A DNA stretch of 64,000 nucleotides, from positions 7,440,001 through 7,504,000 of the forward strand of contig NC_016472.1 of NCBI RefSeq assembly GCF_000226095.1. Direction: 5' to 3'. The notes under the pieces are model-generated. The model had not been told where the DNA came from. It did not search any database and saw only the letters and a list, made by a program, of their open reading frames with translations. Both the position numbers and the translations under genes were made by a program. The DNA is from Thermothelomyces thermophilus ATCC 42464 (Eukaryota; Ascomycota; Sordariomycetes; Sordariales; Chaetomiaceae). This document shows positions 32,490 through 44,000 of the stretch, one piece after another (position 1 is the stretch's first letter; the number at the start of each line of letters is the position of its first letter).

Positions 32490-34631
32490 TCACCAATCAT
32501 CATCATCGTCCTCATCATCTGCAGTTAGATATATCGTTAGCACCGTGGTCACCGCATCAGCAAAAAAACGATAGAAAAATATGGGAAGAACTTACCACTA
32601 CGGCTGACTTTCTCCTTCCTCTTCTGAAGCGCTGCAGCCAAGGCATCCGCCATGCCGGCGCCTCCACCGCCAGGCGCGACGCCTGCCGGAGGGAGTCCGC
32701 TGCCGTGGGGTCCGGTATCGCTGTTGGAGCCGCCGACCATGGCTGCGCTGCGATCGCGGATCTGGCTGCGGTCGACCTTTCTGAGCGAGGCGATGCCGCC
32801 CGAGCCACGGATGCTGTCGAGCATGGCAGACCGTGCCTGGTCGTTTGACGGCGCGGGGGGAGCCGGGGCGCTGGAGGAGTAGCCCGAGTCGCGGTTCGGC
32901 GGGAGTGGTGGAGGTGGTGGAGCGCCGGCGCCGCCAGGCGGGGGCGGTGGAGGCGGGGGTGGTGGCGGGGCGCCGCCCGCTCCGCCGGGAGGAGGAGGAG
33001 GAGGAGGGGGCGGCGGTGGGGGAGCGCCTCCGGATGAAGGCGGTGGAGGAGGGGCTTGTGCTGAAGGCAGCGGCGGAGGGGGAGGCGGTGCTGGCGGAGC
33101 GCTGGACGACGGCAAAGGCGGGGCCGGGGGCGCACTCGAGGAAGGCGGCGGCGGCGGGGCCGGCGCGGGTGGAACGGGGCTTCTGGCCGGGAGCGAGGGA
33201 GGCGGACGCGAGCTCGGCGGGGGGAGTGGCGGTGCGCTTGCAGCGGGGGCCTTGGGAGGCAGTGGAGGTGGTGCAGCTTGAGCCGGCTCCCGAGACGGAG
33301 GCGGAGGGGGGACGGGACCGCGACTCGGGGGCGGGGGAGGTACACTTCGCTGGCCGGGAAAAGGCGGAGGAACAGCATGTCGCTGATGCGGCTCCGCGTC
33401 ATCAATGGGCGTCTTGGGCGGCCGAGGAGGGGGAGGAGGCGCAGGAGCGGGAGGCGATGGGACTGTACGAGGCGGATCCGAACGCGCGAACTTTCCAGCA
33501 TCCGAGATAGGAGGGGGGACGGAAAACCTCGGCCGAGCAGGAGGTGGAGGTGAGTCCTGCGCCGATTCCGCCTGATCCGAGGAGTCGGCCTTGCCGGAGC
33601 GCCTCGGGGCCGGGGGCGGCGGAGGGGCTGCCCCTCTTCTCGGTGCCGGAGGTGGCGGGGGTGCAGAAGTCGTTTCGTTCGCCGACCGAGAGGGTGCACC
33701 AGGGGGCGGAGGAGGCGGGGCCCTCAAGCCACCGCCTCCAGGCCCATTAACCGCAGGAGGCGGAGGCGGGGGTGGTGCTGACGATGCAGACTGTTGTTGT
33801 TGGGCTTGGGCCGCCTGCTCCTGCTTGAGGAAGTCGACAATGAAGTCCTGGTTCTCGCGGATGAAATCATCCGATAAACCCTTCGCTTTGAGGTCCTCGC
33901 CGAAATGCTCTCTCCATTGTGGGTCAAAGGCATCCAACTTGTCAAACCTGGACGCCGCTGGCGGCGAGGGCGCTTCGTGGTAGCCATTTACGCTCCCGGA
34001 CTGGTGGTCCCTCGCCGAAGCGGCCACCTGCGGACAGTCGGGAGGCGTAGGGGCTGACGAGTGCCGATGGCCTCCAAACAGGCCTCCGAACAGTCCGTGG
34101 TGGTGCTTATGCTGATTCGCGGGCGCCGCTCCTCCAAATGGCGTCTTGAGCGTTGCCTTGCTTGCGTTCTTTTCTCTGTCGTTCATCTTCTTCAGAAATT
34201 GCTTCGCCTCTTTCTCGTCGACGAAGGATAATCCGGCTAGGCATTCTTCCAGCTCGAAGGTATGAAAAAAGACGCGGTCCTGGTTATAACTCCAGTTTTC
34301 GAAGATCTCCTGATCCCATATCACGCCCCGGTTTCCGGGCTGCTGGAGAGTTAGCTGACTATGCCCGATATATACGAAAGAGCAGGAAAGAACAGGAAAC
34401 AGCAGCAAGTCTGGGACGCACCGAAATGTCCACCATCTTGAGCCAGTAGGTGTTGCCGACCAAGTCATTCGCCAACACGACGGCGCCCTGCAAACCGGTG
34501 TATGTCCATTTTGAGCGATTGGGATAGGCCACATACAGCCGAGCGACGGCGACGGCGTGGATCTTGTTGGTATGCTTGGGAACGCAGCGCTTGACGGTCT
34601 GGCGGTCGTCGTCGCTTAGTATCGACGGCAT
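32490..34631 (-). CDS. las17: WASP-family actin nucleation promoter (Las17/Bee1)
   Basis: Exons 34422-34631, 32596-34339 and 32490-32518 give 660 aa. WASP activates the Arp2/3 complex at endocytic actin patches. Residues about 12-125 form the WH1 (EVH1) domain, including HAVAVARLYVAYPNRSKWTYTG and, after the first intron, GNRGVIWDQEIFENW...FFHTFELEECLAGLSF. A central segment (FDKLDAFDPQWREHFGEDL) precedes about 330 residues of Pro-rich sequence with repeated APPPPP-type SH3/profilin sites. A WH2 actin-binding motif (ARSAMLDSIRGSGGIASLRKV) lies near residues 565-585. The last 29-nt exon encodes only DDEDDDDW and the stop, the acidic tail that docks Arp2/3. No CRIB motif is apparent, as expected in fungal WASPs. 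Confidence 0.96.
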
Positions 34632-35480
34632 GGCTGCGGAGAGAAGCTATCTGGACGTTGCGTCTGCCGCCGCCTGCAGCCGGAAGCTTCGGTGGAAAGC
34701 CAGTCAAGTATCGAGGGCGATGTGCGGAGGGAGCACCAGACGCGGCCTCGAAGTTGGCAGAGACAGCGCGCGCAGCATGCGTCAGCGACCCGGCTGGTAA
34801 GGGAAGGCAGCGCTAATTGCGGCCCAGGTCGGGGTCGCATCCAAGACTCGGCGCTCCGCTGCCGAAGAGGGGTTATCGGTGCTAAAAAGAGACCGCTGCA
34901 GAGAAGTCGGTTCGGTTCGTAGTCGCGCGCGGGAAGGTAAGAGGCAATTGGGGAACGCGTTGTTGAGTCGAGAGGCGACGGTATCGACAGATCTCGTAAA
35001 ATAAGCAGCGGGTGCCAACTACCTTGACTTGAAATGCCTGTATCGCCAGGGCTGGAGAATCAGGGGACTGGTGACTGGCGGGGGCGTTCCAGGTGCTGAT
35101 TACGGAGTACATACAGTATAGTATGTATGTACATACATGGGTACCTTACGCAGTGCTTGTTCTGCGTCAGGTATCCATGAGCCACAGTGGCCCAAGTGGG
35201 ACCTGCTTGCCACGGTATTACAGTGTACGCTGTCTTACTCCGTACTTTACGTTCAGTGTAACCGTCGCCAAGCCTGGAAGGACTGAAACTACAACTCGTT
35301 TGACAGAATGCTAGGCAGAAGCAGCAAGAATAAAAAACCGATAGATAAACCAGGTTCAGAAATACCCGGCCGTATATTGGCCACCTCGCGACTGAGCTTT
35401 GGTGGCTGAGAGACCTTTCTACTCCGTACTCTGTACGTACCTATTGTACGTCAGGCAGGTGCATAAGGTAGACAACACCT
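34632..35480. other. Spacer upstream of WASP and downstream of the 70-aa gene
   Basis: About 850 nt have no recognised gene. Three groups of TACGGAGTA/ACTCCGTA repeats lie at about 35098-35137, 35234-35250 and 35416-35452. Confidence 0.45.
35098..35137. repeat. TACGGAGTA plus GTATGTAC-rich repeat
   Basis: ATTACGGAGTACATACAGTA is followed by TAGTATGTATGTACATACATGG. The second half is a near-perfect palindrome of ATGTATGTACATACAT. It matches the clusters at 23.0, 35.4, 40.3 and 45.0 kb. Confidence 0.7.
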
Positions 35481-35747
35481 TTACTTGTTCATCTCCTTCG
35501 CCTTCGCTCGGCGCTCCTCTTTTGTACCCTCCTCTGGGACGTTAAATTCCTTGGGGATGGCCGGGCCGGGGTTTGCAGAGTGTGCCTGGAAGGCCTTCTT
35601 GATACCGTCGGTCGCCTTCTTATGAAGGGAGTTATTCTCGGCCTTCTTCTTCCGTCAGGTTCAAGTCCCATACATCTGGACAATTTCTCAACAAACACTT
35701 ACCTGCTGGTTGGCGTCCCCTTGTTGCTGGGTTGTCTTGGAGTCCAT
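35481..35747 (-). CDS. Uncharacterised 70-aa charged protein
   Basis: Two exons, 35703-35747 and 35481-35648, give 70 aa: a Gln-rich start (MDSKTTQQQGDANQQ), then KKAENNSLHKKATDGIKKAF, a Pro-rich turn (NPGPAIPKEFNVPEE), and a Lys/Arg/Glu helix ending KAKEMNK. The intron has a GTAAGT donor and the second exon starts after a GGAAG acceptor; frame is kept. I do not recognise the family. The composition (26% Lys/Arg, no Cys, no Trp) suggests a largely disordered or single-helix protein. It faces rad1 across about 540 nt. Clean splice sites and a start at the exon edge support a real gene despite the small size. Confidence 0.68.
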
Positions 35748-36284
35748 GATGGTCGGTTGACGGCGCCTTGTAGTTGTTGACAGGGGTCGGTGTTGTTGGA
35801 CGAACTTTTGAGGTTGCAAAATCCTTTGTCTTAAAACTGTCAAGAGATAAAATGGATGCAAAGATGCAAGAGCGGAAGTCACCATCAGCTCTCATAGCAA
35901 AACTTGTCCCCTTCTTATTAACCATGTTTTGGCCTCCCTCGGTTGCACACGCACCTCGGCTGGCGTATTATTTCTATGATTTCTTAGCGATGACGTCGCT
36001 CTTTCCAGCTCCACGCGGCCGTTGGAGGTGCTGCGAACCAAGTGCTTGGCAACGTGTTCTGAACCATCAGAGCAGTCGCTTGTCACTCTCTGGCAGCTGT
36101 CAGCAACCTCGCACTGTAGGTCGGTAAACTTTCCGATTTACGCACGTATGTACAGTACTACCTACCTAGCCACACGCCTCCCGACTGCGCAAGGTACGGA
36201 TTACCTGCCTTGGTTATCGCAGAGTACCACTTGTGAAGAGGATGTCTTGCCGCCTCAAGACCATCCTTGGAGCAACGCGACCCT
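35748..36284. other. Divergent promoter of the 70-aa gene and rad1
   Basis: No gene is supported here. A TATGTACAGTACTACCTACC stretch at about 36145-36164 and TACGGATTACC near 36194 belong to the dispersed GTAC/CCGTA repeat group. Confidence 0.4.
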
Positions 36285-39215
36285 ATGTCGGCTGCCGAGA
36301 ACCCGCAACCTGTGCAGCCCGTGAAGCTTTCGCTGCCTCTTGTACGTTCGATAGCATCATCATCATCATCACCCTTGGTCAGCCCAAAGAAAAAAGCCTG
36401 GTACTCACCTACCCCCTCCTGTTACTAGATTTACCAGCAGAAGCTTTTTGAGGAGCTCCGGAAGGATGATGAGCTCGTCATCTTGGCCCGGGGCCTCGGT
36501 CTCGTGCGTCTTGTCACCAACCTTCTTCACTCGTACGATGCTGCGGGGAACAACCTGATTGTCATCGTCGGTGCCGACGACCGGGAAAACGCGTGGATCG
36601 GCGAGGCTCTTGCCGAACATGCCGCCATCAGCATGTCACCCCGTGCCCGGGGCCTGACGGTGGTCAACACCGACTTCACCAATGTTGCCGCTCGTGAGAA
36701 GATGTATGCGGCAGGGGGCATCTTCAGCATCACCTCTCGCATCTTGGTAGTTGATATGCTCACCGGCCTGCTCAATCCCGAGATTATTACGGGCTTGCTG
36801 GTCCTCCATGCCGACCGTGTCGTCGCCACCTCACTAGAGGCCTTCATCCTCCGGATATACCGCCAGAAGAATAAGGTCGGCTTCCTCAAAGCGTTCTCTG
36901 ACAACCCGGACCCATTCACCATCGGCTTCTCGCCCCTAGCCACCATGATGAGGAATTTATTTCTTCGAAAGGTCTCTCTGTGGCCGCGCTTCCACGTGCA
37001 CGTCGCGGAAGCTCTCGAGGGGAAGAAGAAGGCAGAGGTGATTGAGCTGGAGGTCCCGATGACCGATGCCATGCGTGATATTCAAAACGCCGTCATGGAA
37101 TGCGTCGAGATTAGTATTCAGGAGCTCAAAAAGAGCAACCCGGGGCTGGACATGGACGATTGGAATCTCGACAGCGCCCTGCTCAAGAACTTCGACACCA
37201 TCATCCGCCGCCAGCTCGAACCTAACTGGCACCGCGTCAGCTGGAAGACCAAGCAGATCGTGAACGATTTGACCGTGCTTCGTAGCATGCTCCAGTCCGT
37301 CTTGGCACTGGACGCCGTGTCGTTCCTTCAGCAACTCGACACCATCCACGCCGCTCATTCGCCGGCTCCCGGGTCGACGAGGCAGACGCAGTCCCCTTGG
37401 CTGTTCCTGGACGCTGCACAGACCATATTCGAGACGGCAAGGAGGCGCGTCTACTCGAGCAGCCAGAGAGCCGGCCCAGACACCGCTAATATCGATGCTC
37501 TGCGGCCAGTTCTGGAGGAACAGCCAAAATGGGCCGTCTTGGCCGACGTGCTGGAAGAGATCGACCGTGATCTTTACTTTGAGCCCGCCGTGCGCGATGA
37601 TTCCAACGGGACGATATTGATCATGTGTTCCGATACCAACACGTGTCGTCAGCTTCGAGAGTACCTCCAGACCATGCACGTCAAGCCGAGAACGGAGAAG
37701 AAGATTGAGGAATTCCATGACCCTGAAGAGGACAAGCCTTCGGCTGCGTTCATGATGAGGAGGAAACTGCGTAACTACTTGAAGTGGAAGCGGGAGTTTG
37801 CCCAGGTAAATGCGAACCTGTTCTCGGAGGTCCACAAGGCCGTCACGGGGGCAGTTGACCCGCGCCTGGCAAAGAGCAGGGCTCCCCCGAACAAGAGACG
37901 CCGGGTCCGCGGTGGCGGAACGGTTGGCGCCGGACCAGGCCGCCTCGACAACGGAAGCATCGCGCAGTATTTTGAGAAACCGGGAGAGGTTGCCGAGTTG
38001 ATGGCCGAGATACAGATCAGGGAAGAAGAAACGAAACAAAAGGAAGACGTGGTCTCCGACCCCCTGGAGGATATGGACGACTATTACCAGCTCTACGAGA
38101 TGCAGGACTTGGTTGTCATCCACGCATATGACGGCGACATGGACGAACACGTCTTGGAGGAGATCAAACCAAAGTACATCATCATGTACGAGCCGGATGC
38201 CGCCTTCATCCGCCGGATCGAAGTCTATCGGTCGTCCCACAACGACAGGAACGTCAGGGTCTACTTCCTCTACTACGGCGGCTCCGTCGAGGAGCAGCGC
38301 TACCTGTCCACCGTCCGCCGCGAGAAGGACGCCTTCACCAAACTCATCAAAGAGCGCGCCAGCATGTCCCTCGTCATGACGGTCGATCCGCACGGCGCCG
38401 AAGACCCGCAGGAGGCTTTCCTGCGCACCATCAACACGCGCATCGCAGGCGGCGGCAAGCTGGCCGCGACGGCCCAGCCGCCCCGCGTGGTCGTGGACGT
38501 GCGCGAGTTCCGGTCCTCGCTGCCGTCGCTGCTCCACGGGCGCTCCATGATCATCGTGCCCTGCATGCTCACGGTGGGCGACTACATCCTGAGCCCGCAC
38601 GTGTGCGTCGAGCGCAAGAGCGTCAGCGACCTCATCAGCTCCTTCAAGGACGGCCGGCTGTTCGCCCAGTGCGAGGCCATGTTTGCGCACTACCGCAACC
38701 CCATGCTGCTGATCGAGTTCGACCAGAACAAGAGCTTCACGCTCGAGCCCTTCGCCGACCTGTCGGGCAGCGCGGCCAGCGTCAGCGCGGCGAACGCGGG
38801 CGCCAACGACCTGCAGAGCAAGATCGTGCTGCTGACGCTGGCGTTCCCCAAGCTGCGCATCATCTGGTCGTCGTCGCCGTACGAGACGGCCGAGATCTTT
38901 GAGCGGCTCAAGGCGCAGGAGCCGGAGCCCGACCCGATCGCGGCCGTCAGGGCCGGCCTGGACAGGGAGGCGGCCGGCGACGAGGGCGACGCGCAGGCCG
39001 GGGGCCAGCAAATGTTCAACGCGGTCCCGCAGGAGATGCTGGCGACGGTGCCCGGGGTGACCCAAGGGAACATTGCGAGTCTGATGCGGCAGGCGGAGAA
39101 CATCACGGAGGTGGCTAACATGACGGTGGAGGAGCTGAGCCCGCTGGTCGGGAGGGAGGCGGCGTGCAAGATCAACGGCTTCTTTGCCAAGGACTTATTG
39201 GAGGACGAAGGATGA
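36285..39215 (+). CDS. rad1: XPF/Rad1 structure-specific DNA endonuclease
   Basis: Exons 36285-36341 and 36429-39215 give 947 aa. With its ERCC1/Rad10 partner this nuclease cuts 5' of lesions in nucleotide excision repair and at recombination flaps. The N-terminal half is the inactive SF2-like helicase region (LVTNLLHSYDAAGNNLIVIVGADDRENAWIG). A basic nuclear-localisation stretch NKRRRVRGGG lies near residue 505. The nuclease domain holds GDYILSPHVCVERKSVSDL, with the catalytic ERKxxxD at about E747-D753, and the C-terminus has the tandem helix-hairpin-helix (MLATVPGVTQGNIASLM). The short first exon encodes MSAAENPQPVQPVKLSLPL and joins IYQQKLFEELRKDDELVILARG. The length and all motifs are intact. 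Confidence 0.97.
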
Positions 39216-39665
39216 TGTCCGCACCCCCAAGGCAGTCAAATGGAATGAATATATCACGCTGCAGTCGGCGTTGGCATGATACTCACGGCAGTACGATATT
39301 TTGCGCTCCAAAGACTCTTTATGGATGGAAAGATTCGGGAGGTCAACATAGGGTTAAACCAGTCTCTTCTGCTAATCGCAACACAGTCTATTTCGGCCCT
39401 TCTCAGTACCCTCTCATTCTGGGGTATCGCGGGTATCTTCAGACAGGTATGTATTCCAACCACCCATCCATCCGTCTGTCTGTCTGTCCGTCCGTCCGTC
39501 CGTCCGTCCGTCATTATGATGCCGTCGTCAGAAATTAAAAAAAAAAGAAAAAGAAAAAAAAGAAACATAGCGCCCGCTCGCGAACCCGTTAAATCATGAA
39601 TCAGCCGCTTCTCTCTTTAATCACCCTTGTTCTCTTTTTCTTCCCCATTTTGTTTTCATATAACC
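39216..39665. other. Convergent spacer with tetranucleotide repeat
   Basis: This 450-nt spacer holds a TCTG/TCCG tandem repeat (about 39465-39512) and an A-rich run (39535-39565). No gene is supported. Confidence 0.45.
39465..39512. repeat. (TCTG)n(TCCG)n microsatellite
   Basis: About four TCTG units pass into about seven TCCG units in the 3' spacer between rad1 and the 80-aa gene. Confidence 0.85.
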
Positions 39666-39991
39666 CTAGATGGCACTGGTCGTCCCTATATGCCTGCGCC
39701 GGCCGAACCCGCGGCGCCGGCCGGTGGTAGTTCCCGCGGCGGTGCCGCCGAAGCGCTGGCAGGTCAGGCAGCCGACAATGATGTTGAGGAAGGAGACGAT
39801 GCCGTTGACGACGGCCACGATGATGCCGCCGATGCCGTTGATGACGGCCATGATCGTGAGGCCGACGGCGCGGAAGCAGGCTTGGATCTGGAAAGAAGGG
39901 GGGGGGTTAGTTTTTTTATTTTATTTTATTTTTTGGTCTAGTCTAAATTCTGAGCCGCGCCTATACTCACGCAAGAGACGACGGCGCCCAT
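39666..39991 (-). CDS. 80-aa membrane microprotein with MG...SC start
   Basis: Two exons, 39971-39991 and 39666-39887, give 80 aa. The first exon encodes only MGAVVSC, then exon 2 continues IQACFRAVGLTIMAVINGIGG. A continuous hydrophobic stretch of about 45 residues follows (IIVAVVNGIVSFLNIIVGCLTCQ), enough for one or two membrane helices, then a Gly/Thr/Arg-rich tail (GRRRGFGRRRHIG). Met-Gly followed by Ser6-Cys7 is the classic context for N-myristoylation plus palmitoylation; two further Cys pairs could also be acylated. I recall similar short ORFs as unnamed proteins in other ascomycetes, but no function is known to me. A TATATATC element lies about 185 nt upstream. The clean GTGAGT donor and preserved frame support a real gene. 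Confidence 0.8.
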
Positions 39992-40174
39992 GTTGGATGA
40001 TTGTTTTTGTTATCGAGTCTAAGGTCGAGTAAAGTATGTAGTGGTGGTTGTGGATGGTTTGAGAAGCATAATGTGCGTGAGTGATGGATGAACTGGTGGT
40101 TTTCTGCTTTTGTTTGGTGGGTGATGGATGGTTTGGTGATCAACAAAACTAGAAGCTCGCGAGAATCTGGTGGT

Positions 40175-40185
40175 GATATATACAC
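40175..40185 (-). promoter_or_regulatory. Candidate TATA element of the 80-aa gene
   Basis: GTGTATATATC on the - strand lies about 185 nt before the ATG. The call rests on sequence and position only. Confidence 0.35.
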
Positions 40186-41098
40186 GTTTGCTGTCAATGG
40201 CCATTGGACCTCATATCATCACAACTACCCCGACTAGGGGAGAGCGCCGTGTAAGTGACCTGTGACGTCAACACAAAGGTTTGGAGGGTCGGCTTCCATC
40301 CTGTCTGTTACACTTCGCCTGATGCATGTATGTACTGTACATACATACCTTACTTCCCTGCCCTGGCAAGGCTTGATACGTGGCTGAGATTTGCCGGTAT
40401 CCGCGGCCACTGACATCTTTTTGCACCATTTCCCCCTTGGTCGCCCTCCTCTTGGGCCCTGATGCAAACTTTTGGCGCAAGGTTCCTTGGCGGAACGGCA
40501 GCACAAATGAACCCAATTTCTTCTGGATTAGCCGCAAAATTTAGGTTACTCCCAGCAAAAAAAAGAGCCGTTTAAAACGGCTACCACCCCTCGATCCTGA
40601 TGACGTCATGAGGCATTGGGGGTCCAGATGGGTGCTGTGGGCCACCCGCATGCTTGGCTGGAACATCACCAACACCACACCCACTTGCGGGTCCACCCAA
40701 GCAACGGTCGCTTCAGCGTACGTGTACGGATGTAATCCGCATGCGCAGTGCTGTCTGGATCCGTACACTATTTGGTGCCTGTGAGAAGCCAAACCGTTGA
40801 ATGTCTTGGTTCAAGAAGCTAAGCGGGATGGCACCGGGTTCAGGGGTGCTTCGACGCCGTAGGGTTAATGAATGATATTAATGATATGATACGGCCACAC
40901 AGTACTTCCGCTCTGGGTAGACAACATCGTATAACCGCCACCTTTTGCATTGAAAAAAAAGCTAAGGTACCTTGGGTATCATCATCATCCATTCCAACCG
41001 TGATCATGGGGAAAATAAAAAGTTTATCGAACCGTTATGTTGCCCTTCTCCCCCCCGCCCCCTCCCCCTTTTCCCAACACAGACGTTCTCAATCTCTC
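40186..41098. other. Intergenic between the 80-aa gene and smc5 3' end
   Basis: About 900 nt have no recognised gene. A palindromic GTATGTACTGTACATACATA lies near 40327-40347, and GTACGGATGTAATCCG near 40723, both of the dispersed repeat type. Confidence 0.45.
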
Positions 41099-44000
41099 TT
41101 ACCGAGCCGTCAACCTCCGCTGGATCTTGACAAAGTTGGCAAAGTTCATCTTCTCCGTCCCCTGCCTGTCGACGTGCTCGCCGCTGACGATGGTGTGCAC
41201 CCGCATGCGCTCGTCGTACCGCAGGCCCGGCAGCAGCTTGGGCGTGATGAGGAAGTACTGGCTCGTGTGCTCGCGGCAGGCGACCTCGACCATGCGCTCG
41301 TGCACCATGCGCTCGTTGCGCGGGTCCATGCCCTGGTTGATCTCGTCGACGACCCGGAACGGCGCCTGCGCCATCGACTGCAGCGCCATCAGGTAAAAGA
41401 TGGTCGACACGGCCCGCTCGCCGCCCGACTGCCGGTGCTGGTCGAGCCGCTGGAGCGTTTCGTTTTGGCTAAAAACAAAAAAAAAAGCCCGAGTCAGCCT
41501 TTCACAGTCCTCTCTCGAGTCGCAACACCTGATGGGCGGGAATTGAAAATCGCATACCGGAACTTGACCTTGATCTCTACGGCCCACTTGTCAAAGTCTT
41601 CGTCCTTGTGCACGCCGACCTCGCCGGCGCAGCTGATCTGCTCAAAGTTGTAGCTGAAAGCGTCGTTGATCTGGCTCACCAGCTCGTCCAGCCTGGGCTC
41701 CCATTGACTCTTGATGTGGTTGATTCGGTCGCTCAGCTCCGCCATCCTGGCCTCTTGGGTCGCCTGGTTGGCCCGTTCCCGTTCGATCCGGGCCGCATAC
41801 CGTTCGTACTCTTCCAGCGCGGTCGGGTTGCTAGCTTGGATGACCTCGAGCTTGGCCTTCTCCACCTGGATGGCTTGGTCGATGTCCTCAACCGTCTTGC
41901 CCATGGCTTGATCGCGCAGCCGCTCGGTATTTTCCTCGGTCAGGATAGCGAGCGCTTCCGTCCTGGCCTCGGAAGCAATGTTGCGTTGCTCCTCCAGCTC
42001 CTCTTGGATCTGCCTGAGCGTCTGTTTCCCTTCCTCTAGCTGCTGGGTGATCTCAGAATTCTTAGCCTTGAGAACGATCACCTCCGATTCCGCCTCCATG
42101 AGAACCATCTGAGCCTCCAGCAGAGCCTGGCGCGCTTCCCGGATGCCGCCGATCCGCTGGTGGTGCTGGAGAATTACCCTCGCCTTGTCCAAGATCGCCT
42201 GGTCCATGGACTTCTCAATCTCGAGTATTCGGCCCTTGCATTCCGTAAGCTCGCCTTCGGCGCGCGAAAGCGCCGTTTTCTCAGACTCTACATAGGCACG
42301 TGTCAGCCAAGCGGATATATGACGCTCGAGGTCTTGCGGTGCATGCGTCCATACCTATCTTGTCCGGCAACGCCTGCCACCGCGTGTACTCGCGTTGGAG
42401 TTCGTGTTTGGACGTGCGCAGCTCCTCCTATTCTGAGGTCAGCGGAGTCGAAGACGGCGGGAGCAAAAACCGGCTGGTGAGCATACAATCTTGTCCAGGA
42501 TCTGCTGCTTCTCTTCATCCAGCACCTTGCACCTTGCGTCCAAGGCCTCATACTGCTCCTTCATGGCGGCGCGCTGTGCCTGGAGTTCCTGCATTTTCTG
42601 CAGGAGCTCGGCTTTCTCGGCCGCATCCACCGGTTGATCGGCCCAGAAACGGCCCTTTGCGAACTGGGTGACTCGTGTGGAAACGGCCCCCGGACCGTAC
42701 TCCTTCCTCCGCGTGATGCGGTACAGTTGCCTCCCCGCGGCAAATTGCGTGAGCCTCTCGGATCGTTGGATCTGTTCGAACTGATCATCCGATATGTCCT
42801 GAAGCGAGACCGCCGACGCGTGCATCCTTCTCTCTGCGCAGAGCATAGCAAGCACCGGTTCCGGCCCATCGAGATAGTCGCTCACGTAGCCGTCAAATCC
42901 GAGTCTGGACAGCTCTTCCCTTGGTAGAGGGGGTTGGAATGCGCTGTACGGTGTAAAGCAGGATCGGATCGTGACAGAGAGCCCCATCGTGCGATAGAAC
43001 TGGTCGCTGAGCTTCTTGTGATCCTCCCTAGTCTGCGCCGTAAAACACAGGAAATCGTCGGTTTGCAATATCGACTGGACAAGGTCGGTGTAGCGTTTGT
43101 CCTTGACGGAGCATGTCAACATGGGAGGACCGAAGACCTCCTTCACGAACCCGTCCTGGTTATCCTTCAACCACTCCCAGCCTTTAGCGACATCACTATT
43201 GATCCTCCTTAGCTGAGTGAGTAGTTGACCTTGCTGTGACTCCAGCTCGCTCAGGCTATTTTGGAGCCTCATCAACTGGTCGCGGTTGTCGTGCCCCTTC
43301 ATCCGTATCTGCTTGAGTTCCTCTCTTGCCGCCCCGACTTCTGCCTCCTTCTCGCGCTGCAGGTGCTGTTGTTCTCGCTATACTCGGGCAGTTAGCATTG
43401 AAATCATCCAGCCGGGAACAAGTCGTTCGGGCACGATAGGGCTGAGTTGTTCACATACAATTCTTCGGTTCCAATCGGCGGCATCAAATTCCTTGGGCGT
43501 TTGGCGGTACCTGGCCTCTAGCTCTGTAATCCTTTTGCGCAGACGACCGAGCTCCTGCTTTTTTGCCGAATAGTTCGTCCGCTCTGCCTCTTTCCTGCCC
43601 ATAAGTTCCTGGCATCTCGCCTGGGCAGCATCGACCTGGGCAACCGCAGCATCGGCGGCAGCACCAGCGGCCTGTAGACGGCGCTGCCTGTCGGCCACGA
43701 CAAGCTTGATCTTGGACTGATATTCCTGCTTCTTGTTGACGGCCTCGAGCGCCGGGGCGACGCTATTCTGGAGCCGTTTGAGCGAACGCTCGGCCTCGAC
43801 CTTGCGCGCCTTTGCTTCTTTGAACCTCCTTCGGGCGTCATAATACTTGACGACGACCCGCATGTTGTTGAGGTTCTCGATTTCCTCCTGTATCGCCCTC
43901 CTCTCCCGCAGTTTCTCGACATCAGCCTGAAGAACCTGTTGGCGGGCCTCCATCTTGCGGAGTTCCTCGCGGATTTTTTCCCCGTTGAGTTCTGTCTCCT

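Noticed and set aside
32557-33699. 380-codon Arg/His/Leu/Pro frame on the - strand
   Set aside because: It is a shifted frame of the WASP proline-rich region, not a second protein.
36957-39065. 702-codon open frame on the - strand
   Set aside because: It is the exact mirror of the XPF/Rad1 coding exon. GC-rich third positions remove stops on the opposite strand. The composition (His/Arg/Leu/Asp/Val-rich) is that of an antisense shadow.
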